DNA of 64,000 nucleotides from Caballeronia ptereochthonis (GCF_001545075.1 NZ_FCOB02000041.1:1-64000), one strand, 5' to 3'. Shown: positions 34,801 to 43,934, numbered from the stretch's first letter. Notes: generated by a model from the sequence alone, not told the origin. Numbers and translations: made by a program.

Positions 34801-37244
34801 AGGCCGAATCCAGGAAAGCGAAGGCCGTGGTCATCGAGGTGGACGCCATCCCCGACGTGCCGAACCGGGATACCGAGATCACCTGCCTCGGCTACAGGAA
34901 CGCTCCCCCCGAGATCGGGTTCGAGGTCCATCCGACCTTCGAACTGCCTCCGCAGAAGGAGGCGCAGCAACTGCTGACGAAGGGCCGCGTCATCCGGTTC
35001 GCAGCGCAGGACATCGCACCGCGCGAACAGACCGTCAGCGGGATTCTGCCGCCGCAGTCGCCCGCGCGTGTGGTGCTGTCCGACGCTTGGACGCAGCGCC
35101 CCGCGAGCGGCGCCGAGATGGCCTTTTCCGTGGATACGACCCTCGCCGACTGGCAGCCGTTTACGGGCGACGTATCCACCAACCCGGCGTTGTCGTGGGA
35201 ATACTGGAACGGCGCGGGATGGTGGAAGCTCGATGCCGCGCGCAGTCTGCGCGACACAACCGGGAATCTCAAGACGTCGGGCACGCTGCAGTTCATGGTG
35301 CCCGACGACATGGCGCGGACCAATGTGATCGGCCGCGACAGCTACTGGATCCGCGCGCGGCTCGTGGGCGGGGACTACGGGCGCGAGCGCTACACCATCG
35401 TGACGACGCCGCCCGCCAACAGCGACGGCACTGCGCCGAGCGAGATGCAGACCCAGACCGCCGTGCTCGACACGGACGACATCCACGCGCCCATCGTCCT
35501 GCAGATGACGCTCGCTTATCAGCGCGACGAGTCGGTGCCGCCGCAGCATGTAATTTCCTTCGACAATGGTTCATGGCGCGATCAGAGCGAAGCGAACCGT
35601 TCCGGCGCTGCCGTCGTCGAGGCGTTCGTGTCGCTGCGGACACGGCTGGGTCGGTTTGATGGCACGGCATCCGGCAGCGCCGGCGCAAACTCGAATGTGA
35701 CGGTGACTGCCGGGCCATGCTGTGCACCGTGCACGGCAGCAGCGCGCGCGGCATCCGGCGTCAGCGCGGCCGCAAGTACCACGACCGGCGTCTCGGCCAC
35801 GCCGGGCACACCGGCGGACCGTGCGCTCTTTGTCGCATTCTCGAAGCCGCTAAGCGGCGGCCCCATCCGCTTGTTGTTACTTGTCGCGGACAGCGCAGAG
35901 GCGAGCGACGTTCCGCTTGTCGTCGAGGCACTGCGCAACAATCGCTTCGAACCGCTGATCATCGAGGACGGCACACGCGGCCTGCTCGAAAGCGGCGTGG
36001 TCACGCTGTCGCTCGACACGTCGCCCACGCTCACCGAACTGTTCGGCATGGCCGGTTACTGGCTGCGCGTGCGGCCGCGCGATGCCACCGCGGCCACCGC
36101 GTGGGCGCCGAGGCTGCTCGGCGCGTACATCAATGCAGTCTGGGCGCATGCGGCCGAGACGCAGGAGATGGAAGTGCTCGGATCATCGGACGGATCGCCG
36201 TCGCAGACCTTCGCGCTGTCGCGTCCGCCCGTGCTGAGCGGCACGCTCGAATTGCGGGTGCTGGAGCCGTTGGGCGACGAGGAAATGGACGCGCTGCGCG
36301 CACAGGGCGGCGAAGCGGCCGTACTCGACGACGTCTTCGCCATGCCGGGCCGCTGGGTGCGCTGGACCGAAGTCGACGATCCCGGTGACGCCGGACCCGA
36401 CGAACGTGTCTTTGCGCTGGACTTCGCGTCCGGCGCAATCGTCTTCGGCGACGGCCTGCATGGCGCGATCCCGCCCGCCGGACGCGATGCGGTGGTGGCG
36501 TTCTCGTATCAGCGCGGCGGGGCGGCGGGCGGCAATGCGGTGCCGGCGTTCGGGCCGCTCGATCTCGTCACGCCGCTCGAAGGCGTCGAATCGGTCGTCG
36601 CGGTCGATGCCGGGGCGGGCGGCGCGGACCCCGAGAACGCCGCGACGCTGCGTCGCTTCGCGCCATCGCAGTTGCGCAATCGCGGGCGAGCGGTTACGCG
36701 GGCGGACCTCGAGGATCTCGCGCTCGGGTCGTCACCGGATATCGCGCAGGCGCGCGCGCTGAACAGCGCGCAGGGAATCAAACTCGTCGTCGCGATGCGC
36801 GGCCAGCAGCCGCTGCCGGACCGTGCGCAACGGCGCGCGCTCTCACGCTATCTCCTTTCGATGGCGAGCCCGCTGCTCGCACGTCCCGCTGCGTTGAACG
36901 TCATCGGCCCACGACTCGTTTCGTTTCGCGTCGTGCTCACCGTGCGCATCGACATGCTGGATGTCGCGGGTCGCGTGGCCGGCGTGGCGAGCGAACGCAT
37001 GCGCGCGCTGTTCGATCCGGCGACCGGCGGCGCCGACGGATACGGCTGGCCGCTCGGCGCCGTGCCCGACGCGGACGATGTCGCGGCCGCGCTCGTCGAT
37101 ATCGACGGGCTGTCGGGTATCGCGACGATCGATTTCGAGCCGGACGGCGCGGGCGAGTTGCCGCCGGCGTTCGCGCCCGACCAGCTCGCGTGGCTCGTCG
37201 CCGACGGCGTGCAGGTCCATTTTCTCGATGCGGCGGCGACATGA
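31896..37244 (+). CDS. giant baseplate J-like protein (Afp11 position)
   Basis: A 1782-residue protein, far longer than typical baseplate-J proteins. It has a GTG start behind GAGGGAGG. The N-terminus (ELFAQLAARARLWLPGWQPV, LLRIAAKLESEVAERLDR) matches eCIS putative baseplate assembly proteins. The C-terminal 300 residues contain the J-domain core (SGAIVFGDGLHGAIPPAG, VVAFSYQRGGAAGGNAVPAF, RGRAVTRADLEDLA). Between them, about residues 180-1440, is an inserted all-beta region with repeated W/G motifs (DGGFRVFGVGRDGALHQYVL, WRMPPAVASQDGRLLIAVWS) suggestive of a beta-propeller, plus a Gly/Ser linker near 365-385. The insertion may form surface arms on the baseplate wedge. Confidence 0.85.
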   Translation: MNRPDPTVEARRAPELFAQLAARARLWLPGWQPVGAAPDFIEALLRIAAKLESEVAERLDRTPAKAALGLLDWLAIRPQAGLAARLPVVFGLSDRAVNALLAVAPVRIQANAGDTPVAFETQQDVQLVLSPIVQLVGANLVDDVFDLPPASVLSVASPEPAPAEWLLTSDAPAGSARVQLAPALGLGAGMVLRIGAALYVVSADPTGDLVPLDPPLASGAAAGTQVVEVRDFAPFAATVLNRQVHALYIGDDDALNLETAATITVDAAGLPSDLDWRYWGKTSDGDPAWLPLAAEPAAPGILLRKSSTAPFEPLEIHGVQTRWLRATAPGGDREPTTLQSLGLKIASVPLPSAQDSAATDDPGAASAGTGSDGSSGVDASSDVAAAPKLEAVANTTAIVLNDKFYPFGQIPRQFDAFYVASPEAFSKSGATVTIAFRMSDATSGPSVLVPMRDGGFRVFGVGRDGALHQYVLSPGEPLRLRYLGPARPALSGDDAGGAAASTPRFLGADWRMPPAVASQDGRLLIAVWSGADVWAWTQSIEEPSQGRWSYCGTLPGSADGARVRQLVALGGDGSTELALLAVAGKDKEGTLYDSVLSWQANEVAAPGKVELRAPWTRIAAASPAARWQRIAPVLRASAGPWGAALRDVFFALDADGHVALFGSNGDERTWKRLELPGEAIRDRAWSPDFTPLAVLSGVEESVAPLHGTLELAGVRKREEKSSDDKLLYYSWRDATISGADTVLKDEHSVEDVDLSGTVVGAGPALAPAPDTGPAAASRWSALLTLNHDHARSLARWPAASDSVDRFDVPSQIGLPNTSPAVAGARLIVPGANRDILIATVKDGASQQLSIASGTLSDAFVTTDELAEKDVLEFDAGRCVRADAGRQVDFMSGSWLYLPGIPLDGDQAKHYVVDSADLTFSARRRVRQGKGVLWTSAASPDAFETGMRLLLEWSADGKQRLQTCIIETVKAESRKAKAVVIEVDAIPDVPNRDTEITCLGYRNAPPEIGFEVHPTFELPPQKEAQQLLTKGRVIRFAAQDIAPREQTVSGILPPQSPARVVLSDAWTQRPASGAEMAFSVDTTLADWQPFTGDVSTNPALSWEYWNGAGWWKLDAARSLRDTTGNLKTSGTLQFMVPDDMARTNVIGRDSYWIRARLVGGDYGRERYTIVTTPPANSDGTAPSEMQTQTAVLDTDDIHAPIVLQMTLAYQRDESVPPQHVISFDNGSWRDQSEANRSGAAVVEAFVSLRTRLGRFDGTASGSAGANSNVTVTAGPCCAPCTAAARAASGVSAAASTTTGVSATPGTPADRALFVAFSKPLSGGPIRLLLLVADSAEASDVPLVVEALRNNRFEPLIIEDGTRGLLESGVVTLSLDTSPTLTELFGMAGYWLRVRPRDATAATAWAPRLLGAYINAVWAHAAETQEMEVLGSSDGSPSQTFALSRPPVLSGTLELRVLEPLGDEEMDALRAQGGEAAVLDDVFAMPGRWVRWTEVDDPGDAGPDERVFALDFASGAIVFGDGLHGAIPPAGRDAVVAFSYQRGGAAGGNAVPAFGPLDLVTPLEGVESVVAVDAGAGGADPENAATLRRFAPSQLRNRGRAVTRADLEDLALGSSPDIAQARALNSAQGIKLVVAMRGQQPLPDRAQRRALSRYLLSMASPLLARPAALNVIGPRLVSFRVVLTVRIDMLDVAGRVAGVASERMRALFDPATGGADGYGWPLGAVPDADDVAAALVDIDGLSGIATIDFEPDGAGELPPAFAPDQLAWLVADGVQVHFLDAAAT

Positions 37245-39244
37245 ACACCCTGCGCCCGGATCTCGACTCCATCGACTTCGACAAGCTGGTTGAACTCGGC
37301 CGGTCGCTGTTGCCCAAGTACGCGCCCGCGTGGACCGATCACAATCTGCACGATCCGGGCATCACGCTGATCGAGCTGCTCTCGTGGGTAGCGGATGCGC
37401 AGATCTATGCGCTCGCGCGCATGCGGTCGGACGAGCGCTGGGCTTACGGCGCGCTGGCCGGCGTGAGGCCACGTGGACCGATTCCGGCCAGAGGTTTCGT
37501 CTGGCCTCGGGCCATTGCGAATAGCGCGGCGGCGGATTCGCCTTTCGGCCCCGGCGTTCTGCTGGAGGCGCAGGCGCCCGTTAAGGCCGAGCGAGCGCAG
37601 ATGCCGGCCTTCAGGATTCGCGATGCGGTGAATCTGACGGGCGCGCGGCTTAGCCGCATGGAATCGGTTCTCGCGAACGGCGTCAGGGTGGATCGGACGC
37701 GTGTCAACGAAGCCGGGCAGGCGGGCTTTTATCCGTTCGGAGAGACGCCCGCGCGCGGCGACCGCCTCGTGCTGAGCTTCACCGGGCCACTGCTCGCCCC
37801 GGACGTTCCCGGCACGCCGCCCCGCCGCGCGCGCGACGCGTGTCTCGCGCTCGGCGTGAACGTGCCCGTACCGGTCAATGCCGAGGTCTCTCAAACGCCG
37901 GACACCGACCACGCTCCGAACGGCCGGCACCGTCACGGGGACCTCGACGTGCGGCTTGCGGTCGGGCCGGCGCGCTATGAGTTGCCGGTTCGTCTGGACG
38001 GCACGGAAGGCTTTCTGCGCAGCGGCGTCATTTTGCTTGGGCTTGCCCAGGTGCCGGCGGCGTTGCCGGATGAGTTCGTCATCGAGATGACGAGTCGCGG
38101 GCACGGTTTCGCGGGCGCGCCGCGCATCCGTCAGATCGTGTTGAATGCACTGCCGATCGAGCAGTTGCGCACGGTTGAGGACACGCTTGCGGCGTGGAGC
38201 AATGGGCTGCCGACCCAGACTTACGAACTGAGTTCGGGCGGCGTCTGTTATTCGGCGGCACGACCGGCGCCTCGCGTCAGTCTCGTCACGGCGGGACGCG
38301 CGGCACGCTGGCACGCCGTGAACGATCTGTCGGAGGCCGGTCCTGCCGACGCCGTGTTCAGTTTCGATCCGCAAGGTGCGCGCGTGACCTTCGGCAATGG
38401 CGTCAACGGGAGGATTCCGGCACCGGGCGCTACGCTGCGCGTGGTCTACGACGTGTGCGACGGCGCGGCCGGCAACCTCGGCGCGGGCCTCGGCTGGCAC
38501 GTGACCGGTGCGCCGGTGCAGAACGGAACGTCGGTCTACGGCAGCAATCCCGCGCCGATCGCGGGCGGCGCGGACGCGCTCGATCTCGACACGCTGCGCC
38601 GGCTCGCACGACGCTCGGTGCGCGACGCCCACCCGATCGTGACGACGGACGATCTCGAACAGGCGGTGCTCGCGCTCGAGGATCTGCGGGTGGCGCGCGC
38701 GCAGGAACTGCGGCCGTCTGCCGCCGCTTCGGCAGGAGTGCCGCGCTCCGAGGTCCGCACGCTGGTCGCCGTGCGGGCGCGCGCTGCCGGCGACGATCCT
38801 GCGCTCGCGTCGGAGAGCGAGGGCTGGCTCGACGCAATCCGGCGCCGGCTCGTGGGACGCATGCCGCTGGGCGAGCGCTTGAGGATCGTCGCACCCGACT
38901 ATCGGACCTTGCACATACAGGCGTCGATGCGTGCTCGTCCGGGATATTCGACCGAACGGCTGGCTGCGCTGGCGCTCGATCTGCTCACCGCGTGGCTCGC
39001 GCCGGTCGCCGGCACGTCGGGCCGGTTCGATCCCTGGCCGCTGGGCCGTGCCGTCGAAGTACTGGACGTGCGGGCGCGTCTTCTCAGGATCGATGGCGTC
39101 GCGTCCGTCGTGAGTTGCGCGCTGCTCTGGGACGGCGATGCCACGCAACCCGTGCCGCCGGCCTCGCGCGCGTTCCTGCCGCTTTTCTCCGCCGCGTCGA
39201 GCGTCGTCACGGTCGAGGCTTCCGCTCCGGGAGCACGGCGATGA
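37241..39244 (+). CDS. second baseplate J-like protein (Afp12 position)
   Basis: A 667-residue protein whose ATG overlaps the previous stop. It starts LRPDLDSIDFDKLVELGRSL and DHNLHDPGITLIELLSWVAD, the usual opening of eCIS baseplate wedge proteins. The J-domain core is VTFGNGVNGRIPAPGATLRV with VYDVCDGAAGNLGAG; later VTTDDLEQAVLALEDLRVAR. With the giant J protein it should form the heterodimeric wedge around the hub. The stop overlaps the next start (ATGA). Confidence 0.9.
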   Translation: MNTLRPDLDSIDFDKLVELGRSLLPKYAPAWTDHNLHDPGITLIELLSWVADAQIYALARMRSDERWAYGALAGVRPRGPIPARGFVWPRAIANSAAADSPFGPGVLLEAQAPVKAERAQMPAFRIRDAVNLTGARLSRMESVLANGVRVDRTRVNEAGQAGFYPFGETPARGDRLVLSFTGPLLAPDVPGTPPRRARDACLALGVNVPVPVNAEVSQTPDTDHAPNGRHRHGDLDVRLAVGPARYELPVRLDGTEGFLRSGVILLGLAQVPAALPDEFVIEMTSRGHGFAGAPRIRQIVLNALPIEQLRTVEDTLAAWSNGLPTQTYELSSGGVCYSAARPAPRVSLVTAGRAARWHAVNDLSEAGPADAVFSFDPQGARVTFGNGVNGRIPAPGATLRVVYDVCDGAAGNLGAGLGWHVTGAPVQNGTSVYGSNPAPIAGGADALDLDTLRRLARRSVRDAHPIVTTDDLEQAVLALEDLRVARAQELRPSAAASAGVPRSEVRTLVAVRARAAGDDPALASESEGWLDAIRRRLVGRMPLGERLRIVAPDYRTLHIQASMRARPGYSTERLAALALDLLTAWLAPVAGTSGRFDPWPLGRAVEVLDVRARLLRIDGVASVVSCALLWDGDATQPVPPASRAFLPLFSAASSVVTVEASAPGARR

Positions 39245-41487
39245 GCAGCCTCGACGATCTCCGGCAATACCGCTTTGCGACTGCCGCGCAGTGGGGCTCG
39301 GGATTGAGTTCGGGTCTCGGCGCTGGCCGCGCGGGTGGCCTCGTCGCGGACGGGCGGTCGGTGCTGTCGGGGCGTTTCATCGCGCAGGCAGGCGGCGCGG
39401 CCACGCCGGCTCTCGATGGCACCGGCGCGGGTATCTGGCGCACCGGCGACGGACGGCTCGCGTCGATGCGACCGGACGAAGCATTGCCCTGTGTCATCGC
39501 CGTCGACGGCGTACTGGCCGCGAGCCCCCGGCTCGTGATCGGCCGCGGCGCGATGTGGGCCTTCATGCCGGGTGCGAGCGAGCTGGTTCGCTTCGACGCG
39601 GCGTCGCTCATTGAAGAGGTCACGATCGCGGTGCCAGGCATCGCGATTGTCGATGTCGCCGGCGACGGGCGTGGCGGCGTCTGGGTGCTGGTCGACGAAA
39701 AGCGTGCCGATACCGCGCAGACGACCGCGGGCACGCCCGATACCGGCCCCGCCCTCATGCATGCCGATGCGCGCGGCCGTATCGTGCGCCGCGCTTCGCT
39801 CGCCGCCACGCTGACTCATGCACGCGGCATGGCGTGGCTGGCGGCCGCGCAACGCATCGTGATCCTGACCGGGGACGGCGGCACGCTCGCCTACGTCGAT
39901 CCTCGAGCGCCGCAATCCTGTGCGCTTCTGCCGCTGGCGAGCGTGGTCGCGGGCTTCGTCGCGACGACGATAGGATCGGATCGACACGGTCGCGCGCTGA
40001 TTGCCGGCGGCGTCGGCACGAACTCGGCCGACACGCTGCTGATCGTCGACGCTTCGGGTGCGCTCCTCGCCAGCGTCGGCCCGGACGACCTGTCGGCCCT
40101 CGCGAATGCTGGGCCGATGACAGGCCTCGCCGCGTCGGACGACAGTGTGCTCATTGCCGCCAGGCGCGGCGTCGTGTGGTTGAACGTCGGTGCCGCGGCC
40201 GCGCAGCGGAGCCCGGTCTCGGCGCCGGTCGTCGAAGCCGGCGCGGCAGGCGTTTTCCTCACGCCGACGCTGTTCTCGCCCGTCACGGCGACCTTGCGCG
40301 GCTGGCTGCGCGCCGAGCTCGAGATGGACTTGCCGCCGGGCGCTTCGGCGACCGTCACGCGCTTCTGTACCGACGATCCCGCCCTGCGCGACGCGCTCGA
40401 TACGCTGCTTCGCGATCAGAGCCAGCTGTCGCAGGTTCGCATTGCGCGCTTCCAGGCGAGGTTCGCAGCCGGTGCAATACGCGCGTTTCGTTTCGATGCG
40501 CCCGACTCCGGTGCGAACGCCGCGCCGGGCACGGCGGCGCCGGCGACCCGTTCGTCGCTCGCCGTTCCGCTGTTCGGCGTGCCTGACCGGTGGCTCTGGG
40601 TGTGCGTCGAGCTGCATGGCGCGGCCGCGTTGCATGCGTTGCGCGTGCTGTATCCGGAAGTGTCGTTAATGGAGCAGCTTCCGGCCATTTACCGGGGCCG
40701 GCGGCTGGACCAGGATGTACCGGCGGCCAACGCCGCGGGCTTGTTCCGCTCGCTGGTCGGCGTGCTGGAGGCAATGACCCAGGAATTCGACCGGACGATC
40801 GCGCGATCGGGCGCGCGCGTCGCGCCGCTCAGCGCCGATATCGACTGGCTCGATTTCGTTGCCCGCTGGATCGACTTGCCGTGGAGCGATGCGTTGTCCA
40901 TCGAGACGAAACGCGCGCTGCTGTCGCAAGCAGGCGCGCTGCTGACGCAGCGCGGCACGCGCGCGGGCCTCGTCTTGCTGTTCCGCTGTCTTCTGCCGCA
41001 TGCACGTGTGACGATCGTCGACGTCGAGATCGATCTCGGCTTCGCGCGGCTGGGCGGCGTCGGCAGACCGGGTGCAGTGCTGCCCGCGCTGCTCACCGGG
41101 CTGCCGCCGGAGGCCAGCATGCCGGGACGGCACGCCCGCCTCGGCAACGCGCGCCTGTGCCGGCAGCCCGATACAACCGGCACCGCGCGCTTTCGCGGCT
41201 GGATCAGGATCGGGATCACTGCTTCTGCGAGCGATCGCGCGGCGCTTGAACCTCTGGCGACGGCGCTGGCCAATGCGATGACGCCGGCCGGCATGCGTGT
41301 GCGGATCGTCTGGAGAACCGTCGCCGACGATGCGCACGCACCGGGCAGCAATGTCCTGCTTCGTCTTGACGACGAGTCGGCGCGCCGGCTTGCAAGAGAT
41401 GCGTGGCTCGGCCTGACGATACTCGACGCCGGCCATGCGGTGCGCTTGTCGGAGACCGGCCCGGACGCGGGTTTTCGTCTCGACTGA
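39241..41487 (+). CDS. gpI-like phage tail protein with N-terminal beta-rich domain
   Basis: A 748-residue protein. The N-terminal 400 residues are beta-rich with repeated G-x-W/V-x-hydrophobic strands (RGGVWVLVDEK, RHGRALIAGGVGTNS, DDSVLIAARRGVVWLNVG), propeller-like. The C-terminal part is the eCIS/P2 tail protein I domain: MEQLPAIYRGRRLDQDVPAA, FDRTIARSGARVAPLSADID, WLDFVARWIDLPW and the signature RALLSQAGALLTQRGTRAGL. It links the baseplate wedge to fibres or receptor-binding proteins. The start overlaps the previous stop. Confidence 0.85.
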   Translation: MSSLDDLRQYRFATAAQWGSGLSSGLGAGRAGGLVADGRSVLSGRFIAQAGGAATPALDGTGAGIWRTGDGRLASMRPDEALPCVIAVDGVLAASPRLVIGRGAMWAFMPGASELVRFDAASLIEEVTIAVPGIAIVDVAGDGRGGVWVLVDEKRADTAQTTAGTPDTGPALMHADARGRIVRRASLAATLTHARGMAWLAAAQRIVILTGDGGTLAYVDPRAPQSCALLPLASVVAGFVATTIGSDRHGRALIAGGVGTNSADTLLIVDASGALLASVGPDDLSALANAGPMTGLAASDDSVLIAARRGVVWLNVGAAAAQRSPVSAPVVEAGAAGVFLTPTLFSPVTATLRGWLRAELEMDLPPGASATVTRFCTDDPALRDALDTLLRDQSQLSQVRIARFQARFAAGAIRAFRFDAPDSGANAAPGTAAPATRSSLAVPLFGVPDRWLWVCVELHGAAALHALRVLYPEVSLMEQLPAIYRGRRLDQDVPAANAAGLFRSLVGVLEAMTQEFDRTIARSGARVAPLSADIDWLDFVARWIDLPWSDALSIETKRALLSQAGALLTQRGTRAGLVLLFRCLLPHARVTIVDVEIDLGFARLGGVGRPGAVLPALLTGLPPEASMPGRHARLGNARLCRQPDTTGTARFRGWIRIGITASASDRAALEPLATALANAMTPAGMRVRIVWRTVADDAHAPGSNVLLRLDDESARRLARDAWLGLTILDAGHAVRLSETGPDAGFRLD

Positions 41488-41587
41488 CGGGAAGGGATGC
41501 GGCGCGTGAGGTCGCCCGCTGATGTCGCCGAACGCCGAAGTGTTTCGATTGAAGTCGATGTGCAGACCGGATCAAAAGGACCACATC

Positions 41588-43081
41588 ATGAACGAGAGCA
41601 GACAAGCGCCCGCTCAGGCATCCGAAGCGCCGGACAGTTGCGCGGCTGGCAAGCGCAACCGCTACTTCCGGAGCAAGCAGATGCGGGCGGGCGATTTCAG
41701 TCTCGAGCAGCGCTACGGGATCGGACGGCGGCGCATGTTGACGCGTGCGATCGCCGGCTGGGGCGTGGCGTGCGGTTTCGAGCTGACCTCGAGCGACGAG
41801 AAGGGCGGCACGAATCGGACACTGGCATGCGGCACGGGCCTGGCGCTGGACCGTCATGGGCGCGAACTCGTGCGCATGGCCGCCGGGCCGCTTGCCCTGT
41901 GCGACGTGCTGCTGCTCGGCGATCTGCAGAAGATCGCCGACGACAAGGCGCGCGCCGCCGCGTCGGGCACGCAGGCGCCGGCCTCGGACCCGGTGGATTT
42001 CAAGTGCCTGCTGCAGGCGCACTACAGCGAGCGCAACGTCGACCGAGTCAGGACGGACGATGGCTGCGGTTGCGGCGAAGACGAATGGAACCACGTCTGC
42101 GAAACGCTGACGTTCTCGCTGGCGATGCTCGCCTGCGGTCGATGCGAGAGCAGCGAGGACGGCTGCATGTCGTGCGGCTGCTGCGTTGCCGCGCCGGCGC
42201 AGCCTCCAGACGCCGGCCATGACGCGAACCCGGAAACCACGGGTGACGCGCCCGTTCAGTTGCCCGCTGACGCAACTCCCCTTGATCGAGGGCCGCATGG
42301 TTGCCTGTGCGAATGGCAGACGCATCGGCCCGTGTCGGACGGCAGCGGCGATCTGTGCACCTGCGAGGGCGCGGCCATTGCCATCGAGGATGGCGTGCCG
42401 CTCGCTTGTGTCACCATCCGTTTCGACGAGTGCGGCTGTCCCGTCATCGTGAGCATCGACGATGCCTGCGGGCCGCGACGTCTCGTCAAGACCAACGATC
42501 TCCTGTTCGACCTGATTCGCGGCTGCGACCTGACCCGCATCGTGGACGTGAGCTGGAAGAAATGGCATCGCAAAGGCGAAGTCATGCCGTGGACCGACTT
42601 CCAGGCGTACTTTCCCAGCCCGTCCGACAGCGCTCGACAGCCACGCGCGCCGGTTGGACCGGTGCGCACGGGCTTCTCGATGACGTTCTCAGGACCGGTG
42701 ATGGTCGACACGCTCACGCCCGACTGCGTCAAGGTGTCCGTCCGCGTCGCCGAGCATCGTGGCGGCTGGATCGAGTCCGACCAGATGCCGGTCGTCGATC
42801 TCGCCGCTGCCGATCCAAGCTCCGGAGATCCTGACGGCACGACGCGAAGCGTTTCGCTGGTGGTCGGCGGACCGTGGTGCCGTGACGAAATCTGGAACGG
42901 CCCGTCGGAACTCGACTGCGAAGTCGCTTGCGTCGAGATCCAGGTCTTCGGTGACTTCATCCTGGACTGCCGCGGACAGGCGGTGGACGCGAACCCGGTG
43001 GGGCTGCGTGCAGCGCCCTCCGGTAACGGCACGCCAGGCGGCACTTATCTCTCGCTATTTCGCATCGCGCCGCGCGGCTGA
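41588..43081 (+). CDS. cysteine-rich eCIS accessory protein 1
   Basis: A 497-residue protein starting MNESRQAPAQ, with AAAAGGA before the ATG. Near the start is a module common beside eCIS baseplate genes: RNRYFRSKQMRAGDFSLEQR, MLTRAIAGWGVACGFEL and LACGTGLALDRHGRELVR. The protein contains about 28 cysteines, clustered in CGCGEDEW, CGRCESSEDGCMSCGCC and CLCEWQTH. The C-terminal half looks beta-rich. Such a Cys load suggests metal clusters or a disulfide-stabilised surface appendage. A receptor-binding or fibre-docking role is inferred from position at the end of the structural operon. Confidence 0.7.
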   Translation: MNESRQAPAQASEAPDSCAAGKRNRYFRSKQMRAGDFSLEQRYGIGRRRMLTRAIAGWGVACGFELTSSDEKGGTNRTLACGTGLALDRHGRELVRMAAGPLALCDVLLLGDLQKIADDKARAAASGTQAPASDPVDFKCLLQAHYSERNVDRVRTDDGCGCGEDEWNHVCETLTFSLAMLACGRCESSEDGCMSCGCCVAAPAQPPDAGHDANPETTGDAPVQLPADATPLDRGPHGCLCEWQTHRPVSDGSGDLCTCEGAAIAIEDGVPLACVTIRFDECGCPVIVSIDDACGPRRLVKTNDLLFDLIRGCDLTRIVDVSWKKWHRKGEVMPWTDFQAYFPSPSDSARQPRAPVGPVRTGFSMTFSGPVMVDTLTPDCVKVSVRVAEHRGGWIESDQMPVVDLAAADPSSGDPDGTTRSVSLVVGGPWCRDEIWNGPSELDCEVACVEIQVFGDFILDCRGQAVDANPVGLRAAPSGNGTPGGTYLSLFRIAPRG

Positions 43082-43120
43082 GCCGCCGATGCATTGGACC
43101 ATCGACGAGGAGTACCTATC

Positions 43121-43900
43121 ATGACCGCATCGAACACCCGGCTGCCGGAACCTCTTCAGGGCGATGGTTCACTGATCCGTCCGCGGTTCAGCGCGGGACT
43201 GCTGCTTCAGGACGACGATCTTACGAGCACCGTCGACTACACGCGCGATTTGCTGAGCCTCCTGTTGCGCAGTATGTTCGGCTGCGGCGTGCTCTGCGGG
43301 CTGTGCGTCAAGGCGTCGATCGTGTGCGGGAAGCTGCGCGTCGAGGTTGCGCGGGGCGTCGCACTCACCTGCGGCGGTCACCTGATCGAAGTGGCTCGCG
43401 ACGGCGTGATCGACGTCGACCCGACTTGCGGTACCACGATTCCTCCAAAGTTGTGGGTCAAGGTCTGCCGCAGGGAAAAATCCTGCGCCCCACGCGAGAC
43501 GATGTGCTCGCCCGACGACGATCTCTCATGCGCCTATACGCGCACCCGTGAAGGCTACTCGATCGAACTGACAACCGATGTGCAGGGCGCATGCGCCTGT
43601 GCGCCGGACCGCGAGGCACCGACCGGACGTGACGACGACGAACGCGCCAGACGACTGGAAGCAGCCCGGATACTGCGCCTCGCGACCGGCGACGACAGTT
43701 GCCATGCGGATCACTATCTCGGCGCATGCGGATGCGGGTGCGATTGCGATTGCGTGATCATCGCCAGAGTCGACTACGACGGCAGGACGGACCCGAGAGT
43801 CGATCACACTGTGCGACGGTTCGTGCGAGTGGCTCTGCTGCGGGATCCTTGCGCCGACCGGAAGCAGGATGCGGGCAAGGGAGACGTTGCGAATCGGTGA
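43121..43900 (+). CDS. cysteine-rich eCIS accessory protein 2
   Basis: A 259-residue protein with GAGGAG before the ATG. It shares the same module as the preceding protein: RPRFSAGLLLQDDDLTSTVD, LLLRSMFGCGVLCGLCV and LRVEVARGVALTCGGHLIEV. It has about 19 cysteines, including CGCGCDCDC near residue 205-215. The two genes look like divergent paralogues. The product is probably part of the particle's outer baseplate or fibre complex; alternatively a cytoplasmic metal-binding assembly factor. It is the last plus-strand gene of the structural operon. Confidence 0.7.
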   Translation: MTASNTRLPEPLQGDGSLIRPRFSAGLLLQDDDLTSTVDYTRDLLSLLLRSMFGCGVLCGLCVKASIVCGKLRVEVARGVALTCGGHLIEVARDGVIDVDPTCGTTIPPKLWVKVCRREKSCAPRETMCSPDDDLSCAYTRTREGYSIELTTDVQGACACAPDREAPTGRDDDERARRLEAARILRLATGDDSCHADHYLGACGCGCDCDCVIIARVDYDGRTDPRVDHTVRRFVRVALLRDPCADRKQDAGKGDVANR

Positions 43901-43934
43901 GAAGAGCAGGGGAAGAAAGACTGAACATGATTCG

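Noticed and set aside
36848..39148. 766-codon minus-strand frame across the two baseplate-J genes
   Set aside because: Arg/Ala-rich antisense frame without domains.
38194..39240. Long plus-strand extension upstream of the gpI-like tail protein
   Set aside because: The upstream part is the out-of-phase shadow of the second baseplate-J gene; the ATG at 39241 overlaps that gene's stop, as elsewhere in the operon.
20512..43900. Reading the locus as a type VI secretion system or a prophage
   Set aside because: There are no TssJ/L/M membrane genes, no ClpV and no TssB/C pair, and no capsid, terminase, portal or lysis genes; the ATPase, DUF4255 and wedge genes fit an extracellular injection system.
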